DNA of 64,000 bases from JAAOZP01 sp038848185. GTDB taxonomy: Archaea > Thermoproteota > EX4484-205 > JAAOZP01. Below are positions 16,849-31,182 of this stretch, piece by piece. Position 1 is the first letter of the stretch; every line of letters begins with the position of its first letter. Where the stretch lies: assembly GCA_038848185.1 (NCBI GenBank), contig JAWCNV010000012.1, forward strand, positions 1 through 64,000, given 5' to 3'. The notes beneath the pieces are model-generated. The model saw nothing but the letters and a program-made list of their open reading frames with translations. It did not search any database and had not been told where the DNA came from. A program made the position numbers and the translations under genes.

Positions 16849-17970
16849 ATGAGAGACATAGTGGTCTTGGGAAGCGCTGGCAAGGATGAGCATTTTAAAA
16901 TAAGCTCTTTCCGTAAGCTGCCTAAGGTTTTCCACCCGTTTCTGAAGAAGACTATCCCTGTTTCAAAAATAAGTGAACTACTGGGTTCTGAATGGAGTAA
17001 GAATAGGGTTTACGATTTACTTAAGGATAATAGTCTTTCTCCAGTTAAATACAGCTACGGTGGCAGAGCCCCCCATGTCGCGTATGGTGTTGCAAGGCTA
17101 GGCGGTAAAGCTAGGTTAATCACCACGTTCGGTAGAGATTACGATTTTTCTTATCCCGGCTTTTTTGATGGTGGATATTGCAGTCATCTGGCGAAGAGCA
17201 ACGTAGGCATGAGTATAGCTATAGTTGAAAACAGCAGTAACTTAAGTCTCCTTGACAGCAAGGCTTTAAACTCAGGCGTATGGATAGCTATGGATAAGAC
17301 GACCTCAACCATTACCTGCATTAAAGACTTGGAGAACAATGAGTTTTTCATAATAGATGATGTCGAAGGTGCTAGTGGAGTTGAAAAACTTAGACCAGTG
17401 CCTGAAGCCGAGTTTGAATCGGCTTGTCTTCTTTTCGTCACCTCCTCGGAAACATCTTTCATGAAGAACTCTATCCTAGTTGCTAGAAGGCGGAATATAG
17501 ACGTGGTTGTCGACGTTGCTTCTTACGGAGTTACTGAGGACTATGTCAAAGCAATGGTTCCGAATTCGAAAATAATCCTTGGAAATAATTATGAGATTAA
17601 ACAAGTGATTGACTTTTTGAAGCTTAAGGATGTCGATGGTCTTTTTACAGTCGGGTCAGAGTATCCGTATGCAGTGGTTTTAGAGGATAAGTTAACTGGG
17701 TTAATAGAGGTTCACTACAGGAACGGTAAAGTCTCAAAACTGGGTCCCGTAGATTTTGAGAAGACGGGAAATGCAATAGGGTGCTGTGACGGTATTGCTG
17801 CCGGAATTTTAGCAGGCTTACAGAAGGGGTTGCCGCTTGAAGAAGCATGTAAAATAGGTCTGCTGGAAGCCTATTCAATATGGAGGGTTGAGGGCGTTCA
17901 AGAAGGTATGCTAAGCTTAGATGAATTGAAAAGCCTACACCTGAAAATCTTCGGCAAGACGCTGTTTTAG
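16849..17970 (+). CDS. PfkB-family carbohydrate/nucleoside kinase
   Basis: Ribokinase-fold kinase: N-terminal substrate region YGGRAPHVAYGVARLGGKA and GRDYD, central VVDVASYG, and the C-terminal anion-hole region FEKTGNAIGCCDGIAAGILAG, which keeps the catalytic Asp and following Gly but departs from the usual GAGD. About 373 residues from ATG 16849 (the longer frame from 16672 runs antisense to aIF2-beta and is not coding). Substrate cannot be read; it is followed by adenosylhomocysteinase, so an adenosine- or nucleoside-related role is possible. Confidence 0.8.
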   Translation: MRDIVVLGSAGKDEHFKISSFRKLPKVFHPFLKKTIPVSKISELLGSEWSKNRVYDLLKDNSLSPVKYSYGGRAPHVAYGVARLGGKARLITTFGRDYDFSYPGFFDGGYCSHLAKSNVGMSIAIVENSSNLSLLDSKALNSGVWIAMDKTTSTITCIKDLENNEFFIIDDVEGASGVEKLRPVPEAEFESACLLFVTSSETSFMKNSILVARRRNIDVVVDVASYGVTEDYVKAMVPNSKIILGNNYEIKQVIDFLKLKDVDGLFTVGSEYPYAVVLEDKLTGLIEVHYRNGKVSKLGPVDFEKTGNAIGCCDGIAAGILAGLQKGLPLEEACKIGLLEAYSIWRVEGVQEGMLSLDELKSLHLKIFGKTLF

Positions 17971-18016
17971 ATTGAACAAAGATTTTAAAACATGAGTGTG
18001 TGCAGGGATATGAGGA

Positions 18017-19243
18017 TTGTCTGGTAATGCTGAGCTGGGTGCGAGGAAGATAGAGTGGGCTAGGAGGCATATGCCTGTTTTAAGCCGAATCAGAGAAAGG
18101 TTTACTAGAGAGCTTCCTTTAAAGGGTATTGTTTTTTCCGTAACTCTCCATGTCACGAAGGAGACCGCTAACCTTGTAGAGACTCTGAGGGATGGCGGTG
18201 CTGAAGTCTACTTGACTCCTGCAAACCCTCTCTCTACAGATGATGACGTTGCTGAGGCGCTTAAGCACAAGAGTATTAACGTCAGGGCTTGGAGGGGAAT
18301 GAACGCGGAAGAGTATTTCGGGGCAATAGACTGGGCGCATTCATATTCTCCCTCAGTGATCATTGACGATGGTGCAGACTCTATAGTAAGGGCGCATGAG
18401 AAAAACATTTTTGCTAATTGTAAGGTTTACGGTGCCCTTGAGGAGACGACGACTGGTGTGATAAGGATCAGGGCTTTAGAGAAGGAGGGAAGGCTGAAAA
18501 TACCGGTTTTCTTCATAAATGAGGCGCAGTCTAAGAAACTCTTTGATAACCGTTATGGGACAGGCCAGTCTGGGATCGATGGCATAATAAGAGCCACCTC
18601 CATACTCTTCGCTGGGAAGAGGGTTGTCATATGCGGCTACGGGCTTGTTGGAAGAGGTGTTGCAAGCAGAGCCAAGGGACTAGGTGCATCAGTAATAGTT
18701 ACCGAGACATCGCCAATAAGGGCTCTTGAGGCAGTCATGGATGGGTTCACAGTAATGCCGATATTCGAAGCCGCTAAAATAGGCGACGTATTCATAACTG
18801 CGACTGGCAACATTAAAGCTATTCCATATGAAGCAATATTGCGGATGAAGGATGGGGCTATTCTTGCGAACGTGGGGCATTTCGACGTTGAGATAGATGT
18901 TGCAACGCTTTACAGGAGGGCGAAAAACATTAGTGAGGTTAAACCTTTCGTAGAAGAAGTACTGCTTCCAAACGATAGAAGAGTATACTTACTTGCGAAA
19001 GGCAGGGTTGTAAACCTAGTTTTGGCAGAGGGTCATCCCCCAGACGTGATGGATATGAGTTTCTCGAATCAAGCCCTAGTGTCAGAATACCTCGTAAAGC
19101 ATAAAGATCTTAAGAGCGGGGTTTACAATGTGCCTGAGAAGATAGATATGATGGTTGCATCCATGAAGCTTGAAACAATGAGTGTTAAGATTGATGAGTT
19201 AACAGACGAGCAGAAGAAATACCAATCTTCATGGAGTGTTTAG
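18017..19243 (+). CDS. ahcY: S-adenosylhomocysteine hydrolase
   Basis: Splits S-adenosylhomocysteine into adenosine and homocysteine, NAD-dependent. Visible: WARRHMPVLSRIRERF, TLHVTKETANLVETL, NPLSTDDDVAEAL, the NAD site VICGYGLVGRGVASRAKGLG, and C-terminal QALVSEYLVKH. 408 residues. Starts at TTG 18017 since a TGA lies two codons upstream; the usual N-terminus is a few residues longer. Works with MTA phosphorylase (61087) and the SAM-using methylthiotransferase nearby in recycling SAM by-products. Confidence 0.95.
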   Translation: MSGNAELGARKIEWARRHMPVLSRIRERFTRELPLKGIVFSVTLHVTKETANLVETLRDGGAEVYLTPANPLSTDDDVAEALKHKSINVRAWRGMNAEEYFGAIDWAHSYSPSVIIDDGADSIVRAHEKNIFANCKVYGALEETTTGVIRIRALEKEGRLKIPVFFINEAQSKKLFDNRYGTGQSGIDGIIRATSILFAGKRVVICGYGLVGRGVASRAKGLGASVIVTETSPIRALEAVMDGFTVMPIFEAAKIGDVFITATGNIKAIPYEAILRMKDGAILANVGHFDVEIDVATLYRRAKNISEVKPFVEEVLLPNDRRVYLLAKGRVVNLVLAEGHPPDVMDMSFSNQALVSEYLVKHKDLKSGVYNVPEKIDMMVASMKLETMSVKIDELTDEQKKYQSSWSV

Positions 19244-19278
19244 AAATCGCATAGCTGAATCCGGAGCCTACGCATGTA

Positions 19279-20616
19279 TCACTGTTTTTCATCCTTAAGG
19301 AGTTTGAGGGCCTCTGCCTCATCTAGCTTATCCTCCACCACTTCTCCTATTAGGAAGTTCGGTCTAAAAGATGCTATACGCACATTTATGAAGCTTCCGA
19401 GCTCAACATGCTGCTTCAAAACTATTGGCTTGTAATAGATGTTTCTTGCTATGAAGCTTCCAGTTACGGTTCCCTTCTCATCAACCAAGGCCAAGCCCTC
19501 CCAGCCAACCCAGGAGGAGTTTCTCTCCTCTTTAATTTTCAATGAGAGTTGAGAAAGCATCCTGCTTCTTTCGGAGACTATCCTAGTTGAAAGCTGGGGT
19601 AGCTTTGATGCAGGTGTTCTAGGTCTAGCGTAGAACTTTGAGACATTCAGAAAATCAGGCTTGACAGTCTTTATGACTTCTAAAGTTTTCTCAAAATCCT
19701 CCTCGCTTTCAGTCGGGTACCCGACTATAACATCTGTTTCAACCGATACTCTAGGTATTTCATCTCTCAGCATCGAGACGATCTTCATAAAGTCTTCAAC
19801 AGAATATTTTCGGTTCATGCCTTCAAGCACCTTGTCGCTACCGCTTTGCAATGGTACATGGATGAACTTGAAGAATTTTTCATTCTTAACTGTTTCAACA
19901 ATACCTTTAAGATGCCTCAATATTCCTGCTGGGTTCATCATGCCTATCCTAACGAGGAAAGTTCCTCTTATGCTACTCACATTCTTAAGCAGTTCAACTA
20001 TGCTGCTTCCATTGTCTACACCATAAACAGAAGTATCCTGAGAGGAAAGCCATATTTCTTTAGTGCCTTCCTCAACACGTTTCACAATTGCCAAAACAAT
20101 CTCTTCAACACTATAGCTCTTGAGCCCTCCTCTTGCAAACCGCGTTGCACAATAGTTGCATGCTCCAGTGCACCCTTGAGATATAACGATCTTTCCGATA
20201 ACAGGATTCTCGCTCCTACACGGGAGAAGATTGTTAAAGTTTCCTCCATCAAGCCTAATGTAACTGCCTCCTTCCAAAACTTTTTGAACAGCCTTAAAAA
20301 CCTCTTCGCCAGTAGCTGGACCCAGTACTCCTTCAACATTTCTAACTTCAAAAATCTTTTCAACACCAATTATCTTTGGTAAGCATCCGGTTACAATGAT
20401 CTTCTTATCCCTGCTTATCGTCTTTAACTTGTGTAGAATCTTATTCTCAGTAGGAGTCTTAACCCCGCAGGTGTTAACCAAAACTAGATCCGCTTCATTC
20501 TCATTATCCACTATGGTGAAACCTTGGCTAGTTAGTACACCAGCCATCGCCTCACCCTCAGCCCTGTTTACGGCGCAACCGTAGTTTAGCAAGAATATTC
20601 TTCTACCCATATTCAA
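19279..20616 (-). CDS. tRNA N6-threonylcarbamoyladenosine methylthiotransferase (e-MtaB/CDKAL1 type)
   Basis: Radical-SAM enzyme that makes ms2t6A37 in tRNA. Three parts are visible: UPF0004 domain with cysteines in NYGCAVNRAE, VNTCGVK and TGCLPKI; radical SAM domain with the CxxxCxxC motif QGCTGACNYCATR; C-terminal TRAM domain (about residues 375-435). 445 residues, normal. Archaeal homologues belong to the MtaB/CDKAL1 group. Convergent with ahcY, 35-base gap. Confidence 0.93.
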   Translation of the reverse strand: MNMGRRIFLLNYGCAVNRAEGEAMAGVLTSQGFTIVDNENEADLVLVNTCGVKTPTENKILHKLKTISRDKKIIVTGCLPKIIGVEKIFEVRNVEGVLGPATGEEVFKAVQKVLEGGSYIRLDGGNFNNLLPCRSENPVIGKIVISQGCTGACNYCATRFARGGLKSYSVEEIVLAIVKRVEEGTKEIWLSSQDTSVYGVDNGSSIVELLKNVSSIRGTFLVRIGMMNPAGILRHLKGIVETVKNEKFFKFIHVPLQSGSDKVLEGMNRKYSVEDFMKIVSMLRDEIPRVSVETDVIVGYPTESEEDFEKTLEVIKTVKPDFLNVSKFYARPRTPASKLPQLSTRIVSERSRMLSQLSLKIKEERNSSWVGWEGLALVDEKGTVTGSFIARNIYYKPIVLKQHVELGSFINVRIASFRPNFLIGEVVEDKLDEAEALKLLKDEKQ

Positions 20617-20769
20617 GCATCCTTTCTCTCGCCTTAATCTCGCACCTAGAAGGGGAAAACTTTCTACTCCTCATAAATATTTTGACTAGGATTACCAAGC
20701 CAAGAGCCCTTAAAAACGCCGAGGAGTAGCTTTAAAGTATAAAAAGACAGGGTTCTTAAAATAAGCTAG

Positions 20770-20841
20770 GGGCCGGTAGTTCAGAGGTAGAACACTGGCT
20801 TCGCGAGCCAGATGTCAGGGGTTCGAGTCCCCTCCGGTCCA
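20770..20841 (+). tRNA. tRNA-Ala(CGC), no intron
   Basis: Acceptor GGGCCGG/CCGGTCC with the G3-U70 pair that identifies tRNA-Ala; anticodon arm CTGGC-TTCGCGA-GCCAG; T arm AGGGG-TTCGAGT-CCCCT; discriminator A. TATA-like AAAGTATAAAAAG at about 20732-20744. Confidence 0.97.
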
Positions 20842-20963
20842 TTCTTCTCTTTAGAATCGGATAAGATCTCCAAGTAAAAATGACGGGTTAGCTTAAAGAT
20901 ATTTAAGATACATGCCGCCAAAGTTTATTTGAGGAACCTTCAGTAAGGTATTAAAAGGCTGAG

Positions 20964-22667
20964 ATGATGCCTTTATCATTGAAGAAATTAGGAGTAACGA
21001 AGCAAGATCTAATAGCGATGATCATGCTCTCCTCGGTCTTCTTCTTAATGTCTATTTGGGGCTTAGGTAATACAAACACACCATTAACCACCGTTTCCTT
21101 TCATACTTCTGACGGTGAAGGTTTTTACATAGACTTGGGCCATATGGAAAAAGTTAAATCGGTTAATGTTTTGCTTAAGAAGGCTCCAGACCCTATCAGT
21201 TTTAAGATATATGAAGGCTCTCCAGGGAACTTCTCATACTTAACGGAAACTTCCTTTAAAGGTTACTATTCATGGGAGAGTATAATTATTAATGTTGAAA
21301 CCCGCTACATCAGATTTATCCTTGGTCCCTCCTCCGGCGAGATTGCTGAGATTATGGTAGTAGGGAGCGGGGATAAGATTATTCCAATCAATTCTATTAG
21401 GGGCGAAGGTATTGACGATGAGACTTTAAGAAATCTGATCGACGAGCAGGATAAGGTTGAATACCCTATAACATACTTATCTGAAACATATTTCGATGAG
21501 ATTTACTTTGTTAGAACAGCAGAAGAATACCTGAATCTTGAAGAACCTTATGAATGTGCCCACCCTCCTCTAGGTAAACTTATCATGGCAATAGGAATAC
21601 TTGTCTTTGGCTACAATCCTTTCGGGTGGCGGATTATGGGAGTAATATTTTCAACGCTTATGATACCCATCATGTATCTATTGAGTAAGGAACTTTTTGA
21701 AACCCGAGTTGCAGCCTTCATATCAGCGTTCCTATGGGTTTTCGAGTTTATGCATTTTACAATGGGAAGAATTGGGACAGTCGATACCTACGTAGTTTTC
21801 TTCTCACTACTATCACAATTCTTCTTCTTCACTTATCTCAAAGACGCTTTGAAAAATAAGAATGATGACCGATTACTGTTTTTCGCCGTACTGTTCTTCT
21901 CGCTAGGGTTCTCAACAAAATGGATTGTTATTTTCGGATTTATTGGTAATGTTTTCCTCCTCACAGCATTCAGACTTAAGGATCTTCTGAAAAGCCAGAG
22001 CCATTGGGCTTCCAGGATCAGTGGGCTTTTACGTTATCCTTTTTCGCCTTTGTTCAACTTCCTGCTCATCGGTATCTTAGTGTACTTTTCAACGTTCATT
22101 CCATATATGATGGTTGGCCACACGTTGCTAGATGTTTTCGGAATCCAATTCGGGATGTACCGTTACCACGCAATGTTAGAGGCCACGCATCCATTCGCCT
22201 CTCCTTGGTGGAGTTGGCCCCTGATACGTACACCGGTTTGGCTTTATGTTTCATACCTCCCAAATAGGATGGTTTCAACGATAACTTGCATGGGTAATCC
22301 CACAATCTGGTGGTTCGGTGTTTTTTGTCTAGTGTTTGTCGTTGCGAAAACAGTTTTTAAAAAGGACTTGGCTTGCCTATATATTATTACAATATTCCTC
22401 TTCCAATGGATGTTCTATGCGTTAATCTCAAGATGCGTATTCCTCTACCACTTTTACTCTGACGTGCCGTTCCTAGTTTTCGCTGTAACCGCTCTACTGA
22501 ATGATCTTTGGGAAAGGAAAAATATTAAGTACAGAAAAATGACTGTTCTATCATATTTAATCATCGTGGTAATAGCATTCATCCTGTTTTACCCAGTCAT
22601 ATCAGGCATACCCTGCTCCATTACTCGGAGGGATTCCTTAAGACTGTTTAACAGCTGGATTTTCTAG
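20964..22667 (+). CDS. protein O-mannosyltransferase (PMT, GT39 family)
   Basis: Polytopic GT-C enzyme transferring a hexose from a polyprenyl-phosphate donor to proteins. After the first membrane segment comes an extracytoplasmic beta-rich domain (about residues 35-145), then the catalytic loop with the PMT DE motif in TYFDEIYFVRTAEEY and AHPPLGKLIMA, followed by about ten membrane segments. 567 residues. The inserted beta domain after the first helix is unusual compared with typical PMTs. Immediately followed by a polyprenyl-phosphate sugar synthase gene that likely makes its donor. Confidence 0.85.
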   Translation: MMPLSLKKLGVTKQDLIAMIMLSSVFFLMSIWGLGNTNTPLTTVSFHTSDGEGFYIDLGHMEKVKSVNVLLKKAPDPISFKIYEGSPGNFSYLTETSFKGYYSWESIIINVETRYIRFILGPSSGEIAEIMVVGSGDKIIPINSIRGEGIDDETLRNLIDEQDKVEYPITYLSETYFDEIYFVRTAEEYLNLEEPYECAHPPLGKLIMAIGILVFGYNPFGWRIMGVIFSTLMIPIMYLLSKELFETRVAAFISAFLWVFEFMHFTMGRIGTVDTYVVFFSLLSQFFFFTYLKDALKNKNDDRLLFFAVLFFSLGFSTKWIVIFGFIGNVFLLTAFRLKDLLKSQSHWASRISGLLRYPFSPLFNFLLIGILVYFSTFIPYMMVGHTLLDVFGIQFGMYRYHAMLEATHPFASPWWSWPLIRTPVWLYVSYLPNRMVSTITCMGNPTIWWFGVFCLVFVVAKTVFKKDLACLYIITIFLFQWMFYALISRCVFLYHFYSDVPFLVFAVTALLNDLWERKNIKYRKMTVLSYLIIVVIAFILFYPVISGIPCSITRRDSLRLFNSWIF

Positions 22668-23420
22668 GTGATACGAATGAGCCATCATGATGGAGAATTT
22701 ATCGATGTTTCGGTAATTTTTCCAGCATACAATGAGGCGGGGAGACTTGCCCCAGCAGTGGATAAAACAGTCAGGTTGCTAAGGGAGGTTGCTCGTTCAT
22801 ATGAAATAATAATCGCTGAAGACGGAAGCACCGACGGAACAGATAAAGTTGCCTCTAAGCTTTCAAGGGAGTACTCCTTTGTAAAGCATATTCATAGTGA
22901 CAGGAGGCTTGGAAAGGGGCAGGCATTAAAGGAGGCTTCAAAAAAATCCAGAGGAGCGATTATAGTTCACATGGATGTGGATCTCGCAACAAACATTAGG
23001 CATTTAAGGGAACTTGTACAGTCCATAAGGGAGGGGTATGACTTAGCCATAGGGTCTAGGCTGCTTCCAGGGAGCAAAGTCGAAAGGAGGCTTTTTAGAG
23101 AGTTCATATCTAGGGCTTATAACCTTATGGTAAGACTGCTTTTCAAAACCGGAATTAGAGATCATCAATGTGGGTTTAAATCATTCAAAAGGCAAGCGCT
23201 TCTAAAGGTTCTTAACGAGGTGAAAGCCAACCATTTATTCTGGGACACAGAGCTTCTAGTCAGAGCATCAGAGAAAGGTTATAGGATAAGGGAAATTCCA
23301 GTTGAATGGAAAGAGGGGAAGACGACTAAGGTTAGACTGTTCAAAGACTCTCTTTCAATGTTTCTCCAAGCTTTCAAGCTTTGGTTAGAGCTAAAAGGAA
23401 AAAGGTCTGTGCTGTGCTAA
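22668..23420 (+). CDS. GT2 glycosyltransferase, polyprenyl-phosphate hexose synthase-like
   Basis: Dolichyl-phosphate glucose/mannose synthase type (ALG5/GtrB-like): VIFPAYNEAGRLAPAV, IIAEDGSTDGTDKVA, MDVDLATN (the DxD-like metal site), AIGSRLLPGS, the re-entrant RDHQCGFKSFKR and FWDTELLVRA. 250 residues, no C-terminal membrane segments. Starts at GTG 22668, one base after the PMT stop, or at ATG 22677. Likely supplies the lipid-linked sugar for the preceding PMT. Confidence 0.88.
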   Translation: MIRMSHHDGEFIDVSVIFPAYNEAGRLAPAVDKTVRLLREVARSYEIIIAEDGSTDGTDKVASKLSREYSFVKHIHSDRRLGKGQALKEASKKSRGAIIVHMDVDLATNIRHLRELVQSIREGYDLAIGSRLLPGSKVERRLFREFISRAYNLMVRLLFKTGIRDHQCGFKSFKRQALLKVLNEVKANHLFWDTELLVRASEKGYRIREIPVEWKEGKTTKVRLFKDSLSMFLQAFKLWLELKGKRSVLC

Positions 23421-23467
23421 AGGTAGGACTGCCAGCATAATGTTTTAAGGGGGGCTTCGTTTGACTT

Positions 23468-25492
23468 TTAAAGTACCTTAAATATAAGGTAGCTTCTACC
23501 TTCAAAGGTTTTATCGTAAACCTTCTCAAACTTTCCAGATTCTTTGAAGAACTGAATATTTATTGCGAAATTGTTATCAGTAGCGAAAAGTGTTTCATAA
23601 TACGTTATCACAATGAAATTCACACCATATTGCTTGATAAGCGTATAGTTTCCCTTAAACATCTCTATCACGTCTGCCTTAACTTTTTGAATAATGCCCC
23701 AGTCTATTCCGTGGCTCCAAAGCCAACCTTCATAGCCTAAGATTATCTGTCTTCCAGCTAATGTGGCTATTGGATCAAGGAAATGCGTGCTCGTCAGGAA
23801 AACTGACTCCGGGGGTGTGTTATCCCTAACCCAGTCTGCAAAGGCAATATCCGCCTCAGGCCAAATCAAATAGTTTTCTTGAAGGGTCTTAACATGGCTT
23901 AGAAAACCTGAAGCCATGCTGAAAAACAATATGGCTGCCAGACTTATAAATCCGAATACTGCAGTTAAACGTGACTTGTTTAAGATTGGCAACTTTACAC
24001 CAAGCTTCAAATATTGAGATAAAACCTTAGCGATTTCGATAACACCGTAAGCTCCTATTATAACTGTAAGAATATACCAATGCAGGAAAATCTTATAATT
24101 ATCCCAGTCCCAGGGCTGAAACCTTATGAAGTTCCCTAGGAAGAACAGTATCAAATATGGTGAGTAGAACCTTTTAACAGCATAATTAGACTTTAAAAAT
24201 CCGTAGGCGAATGGTAGGAGGATAAGCCCTGTATTCATAAGCCAAAACCTGACTATTATCAAGACACTTTCTAAAGCTGAAAGGGGAATAGATAGCATGC
24301 TCCAGTTTAAGGCCGTGATCTTATCAACGTTTTCTTTAAGCCAACCGATAGTTGAATTCACGAATCCTCCTCCAACCTGTGTCATGACGGCAAGAACCTG
24401 GGGGAGCGCTAAGACAACTGCTGGAATGAAAAAAAACGCGAAGAATCTTAAATTCTTTCTAAACACGATAGTGAGGAAGAATAGTACAATCGACACAGCT
24501 ATGAATGAATGCGGATGGATGCTTGGCAAGATACCCGTTAAAACGCCTGCGAGCACAAGCTCTCCAGTGTTTTCTTCGTTTTGGATAGCATAAAACATAA
24601 GTATGTAAACTATTAGAGAAATCCCTATCCCCAGCATGCTTGGTCTTTGAGGCATAAGCATAACCGTCACAGGGTTTCCGAAGCGTATTACCGGTAAGGG
24701 CGAAATGCCTGAGCCCGAATAATCAGTTGGCAAGTTTGTAATCCAATTCATGAAACCATAGTTTGTAATATCGCTGAAGGCATAGATTATGCCCATGTTA
24801 CTAGCAAAGAAGAACAGCAATGCAGAAAGCATACCCACATACTTTCTTTTAGTGATTCTAAGCGCTAACGCAGCTATCAAGCAAAGAAGTGAAACTTGAA
24901 AAAGAATATTTGGAATTATAATGCTACTTCTTAAATCAAACCCTGCCCACATTAAGATTGATGATAGAAAATCTACCGAGGGCGGGTATACCATTGTAGT
25001 GTTAATCATAACAGGATATTTAGGCGGAAAATTATTTCTATAAACGAAAGAATTGATTACTGATATGTGAAAACAGTAGTCCCCTGTAACGAACGATGAA
25101 CCATAAAGAGAGTTAAACTCTTCTCTTAAAACGCATTTAAGGTTCAAAGCAGTGAAGGCCACGCTTCCGAATAAGGCTACTGCAACATTCTCTAAGTTAA
25201 AATTGTTACTTATGCTTCTCTCACCTAAAATATTCCTTCCTACTATGATTCGTATAAAAATTGAGGCAAACACGATTAAAATCATCCCCATGCTAATGCT
25301 TAAAGAATCAAGTCTCCCCTGCCAAGAGGAAAACAAGTAGACAAGCATAGTTGATAATGCATGTCCGACAAGAATGGAGAAGCAAAGCCTCTCCTCTAAA
25401 GTTAACCTTATTTTAAGAAGTGTTGAAACAGCTGCGCCAAAGAAAATACTGAAAACTGTGAAAAGCACTCCTAAAGCGCCTATTACTACCAT
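23468..25492 (-). CDS. large polytopic membrane protein, GT-C glycosyltransferase-like
   Basis: 674 residues with about 12-14 membrane segments. The first large loop has acidic/aromatic residues in FVTGDYCFHISVINSF and YPPSVDFLSSIL, resembling the loop-1 catalytic region of GT-C transferases; the C-terminus is a soluble domain (ADIAFADWVRDNTPPESVFL) as often seen in such enzymes. Convergent with the PMT/GT2 pair, so probably part of the same surface glycosylation system. Exact substrate not inferable. Confidence 0.65.
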   Translation of the reverse strand: MVVIGALGVLFTVFSIFFGAAVSTLLKIRLTLEERLCFSILVGHALSTMLVYLFSSWQGRLDSLSISMGMILIVFASIFIRIIVGRNILGERSISNNFNLENVAVALFGSVAFTALNLKCVLREEFNSLYGSSFVTGDYCFHISVINSFVYRNNFPPKYPVMINTTMVYPPSVDFLSSILMWAGFDLRSSIIIPNILFQVSLLCLIAALALRITKRKYVGMLSALLFFFASNMGIIYAFSDITNYGFMNWITNLPTDYSGSGISPLPVIRFGNPVTVMLMPQRPSMLGIGISLIVYILMFYAIQNEENTGELVLAGVLTGILPSIHPHSFIAVSIVLFFLTIVFRKNLRFFAFFFIPAVVLALPQVLAVMTQVGGGFVNSTIGWLKENVDKITALNWSMLSIPLSALESVLIIVRFWLMNTGLILLPFAYGFLKSNYAVKRFYSPYLILFFLGNFIRFQPWDWDNYKIFLHWYILTVIIGAYGVIEIAKVLSQYLKLGVKLPILNKSRLTAVFGFISLAAILFFSMASGFLSHVKTLQENYLIWPEADIAFADWVRDNTPPESVFLTSTHFLDPIATLAGRQIILGYEGWLWSHGIDWGIIQKVKADVIEMFKGNYTLIKQYGVNFIVITYYETLFATDNNFAINIQFFKESGKFEKVYDKTFEGRSYLIFKVL

Positions 25493-25699
25493 TATGAGTA
25501 CTTTAATCTTCAGATTTTATAAGCATTTTTTAAATTGTCATGAGCAATACTTAGGCAGCTGAAAAAGGATCATGGTTAATGCATAATAATTTCATAACTT
25601 AATCGACTTAGCAATGATCTCTGCCAGTAGTATTGTGCTAATTAGAAGTTAGAGGAAGCATAGCCAACGTTTTTCTAAAATTCATAATCCCTTTACAAC

Positions 25700-25885
25700 C
25701 TAGCTTTCTAAGAGCAATAATTCTTCTATTAGTTTTTCAAGCACTTTCTCCCTATGGTAGAAATGCTCATACGCGTCGTACCCAACCGCATTCTTCCTAT
25801 TATTCTTAGTTTCTTCCAGCATTTTCCTAAGCATAGCGAGTGCAAGATGCCTCGCCTCAGCTTCCTGCGACATCACACTTATCAT
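25700..25885 (-). CDS. small helical protein, unknown
   Basis: 61 residues, strongly charged and helical (EAEARHLALAMLRKMLEE ... YHREKVLEKLIEELLLLES). Looks coding by composition; no motif recognised. Lies between the glycosylation cluster and the rRNA operon. Confidence 0.5.
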   Translation of the reverse strand: MISVMSQEAEARHLALAMLRKMLEETKNNRKNAVGYDAYEHFYHREKVLEKLIEELLLLES

Positions 25886-26086
25886 TCCTTTAAACGGTTA
25901 TTGACTATAGTAAACCCTTTCCCGAATTATTGAGGTGCGGAATAACGGGATCCAGCCGTTACACCAGATTTCGACTGGAGCAACATGCATAAACAAAGCG
26001 TTAAAACAGCAGTTAGAGAAAAGTTTCAAAAAATTGTGAAAGCAGTTGATTTTTCCGAAGGAAAATTGCCTTAAAAACGTGGGAAA
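25886..26086. other. intergenic region upstream of the rRNA promoter
   Basis: No ORF. It holds two small inverted repeats: AACGG/CCGTT at about 25942-25958 and CCAG/CTGG at about 25962-25977, the second followed by ACA at 25982. This is weakly reminiscent of an H/ACA guide RNA hairpin, but I cannot confirm it. Confidence 0.25.
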
Positions 26087-26098
26087 CGCTTAAATAGC
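26087..26098 (+). promoter_or_regulatory. rRNA operon promoter (TATA box)
   Basis: CGCTTAAATAGC is a strong archaeal BRE/TATA-like element; transcription would start near 26120, leaving a leader of about 150 bases before 16S rRNA that contains the 5' arm of the processing stem. Confidence 0.7.
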
Positions 26099-26223
26099 TG
26101 GCGCCATTTAATGTTTCAGACCACACTGGAACGGCGTGTCCCCTAGACACTGGTATGCACCAGGTATGAGAAGGGGGCTCCACGTGTGGGCACATGATCT
26201 TGAGGACTCGAAAAGAGTCTGAT

Positions 26224-26256
26224 GCTGTTTGAACATGAGAGGAAAGTCCACCGTCC
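26224..26256 (+). other. pre-16S processing stem, 5' arm (BHB)
   Basis: Pairs with 27776-27807 across the 16S gene. Outer helix GCTGTTTGAACATG/CATGTTCAAACAGC, central helix GAGG/CCTC, inner helix GTCCACCGTCC/GGACGGTGGAC, with AAA bulges on each strand: the bulge-helix-bulge cleaved by the tRNA splicing endonuclease in archaeal rRNA maturation. Confidence 0.9.
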
Positions 26257-26272
26257 AAGACCGTAACTCTCA

Positions 26273-27768
<1,496 letters not shown>

Positions 27769-27775
27769 ACGTTTA

Positions 27776-27807
27776 GGACGGTGGACCCTCAAACATGTTC
27801 AAACAGC
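27776..27807 (+). other. pre-16S processing stem, 3' arm (BHB)
   Basis: GGACGGTGGAC, CCTC, AAA bulge, CATGTTCAAACAGC; complementary to 26224-26256. See that entry for the fold. Confidence 0.9.
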
Positions 27808-27880
27808 ATAATCATTATGACCCTGAGCAATCATGCTTAGGCGAATGCATGAGCCTCAGCGAAGCTGAGGCTGTGAATGC

Positions 27881-27915
27881 GTCACAGGCAGTTCACAGAC
27901 TGTTCCAACAGGAAG
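27881..27915 (+). other. pre-23S processing stem, 5' arm (BHB)
   Basis: Pairs with 31104-31138. Outer helix GTCACAGGCAGT/ACTGCCTGTGAC, central helix UCAC/GUGA (4 bp), bulges AGA and AAA of three bases each on opposite strands, inner helix CTGTTCCAAC/GTTGGAACAG: a canonical BHB. Confidence 0.9.
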
Positions 27916-27919
27916 TTGG

Positions 27920-31098
<3,179 letters not shown>

Positions 31099-31103
31099 AT
31101 CCG

Positions 31104-31138
31104 CTTCCAGTTGGAACAGGTGAAAAACTGCCTGTGAC
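31104..31138 (+). other. pre-23S processing stem, 3' arm (BHB)
   Basis: Complementary to 27881-27915 with a canonical BHB (see there). T-rich tracts follow (GTTTTT at 31139, CCTTTTT at 31151) and could terminate the rRNA transcript. Confidence 0.9.
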
Positions 31139-31182
31139 GTTTTTCGCAACCTTTTTAAAAAGCCTAGTGGATACTATGCTTG

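Noticed and set aside
26238..26250. GAGGAAAGTCC upstream of 16S looks like RNase P RNA region CR-I
   Set aside because: It is part of the 5' arm of the 16S processing stem (pairs with 27776-27807); the real RNase P RNA is at 31183-31490.
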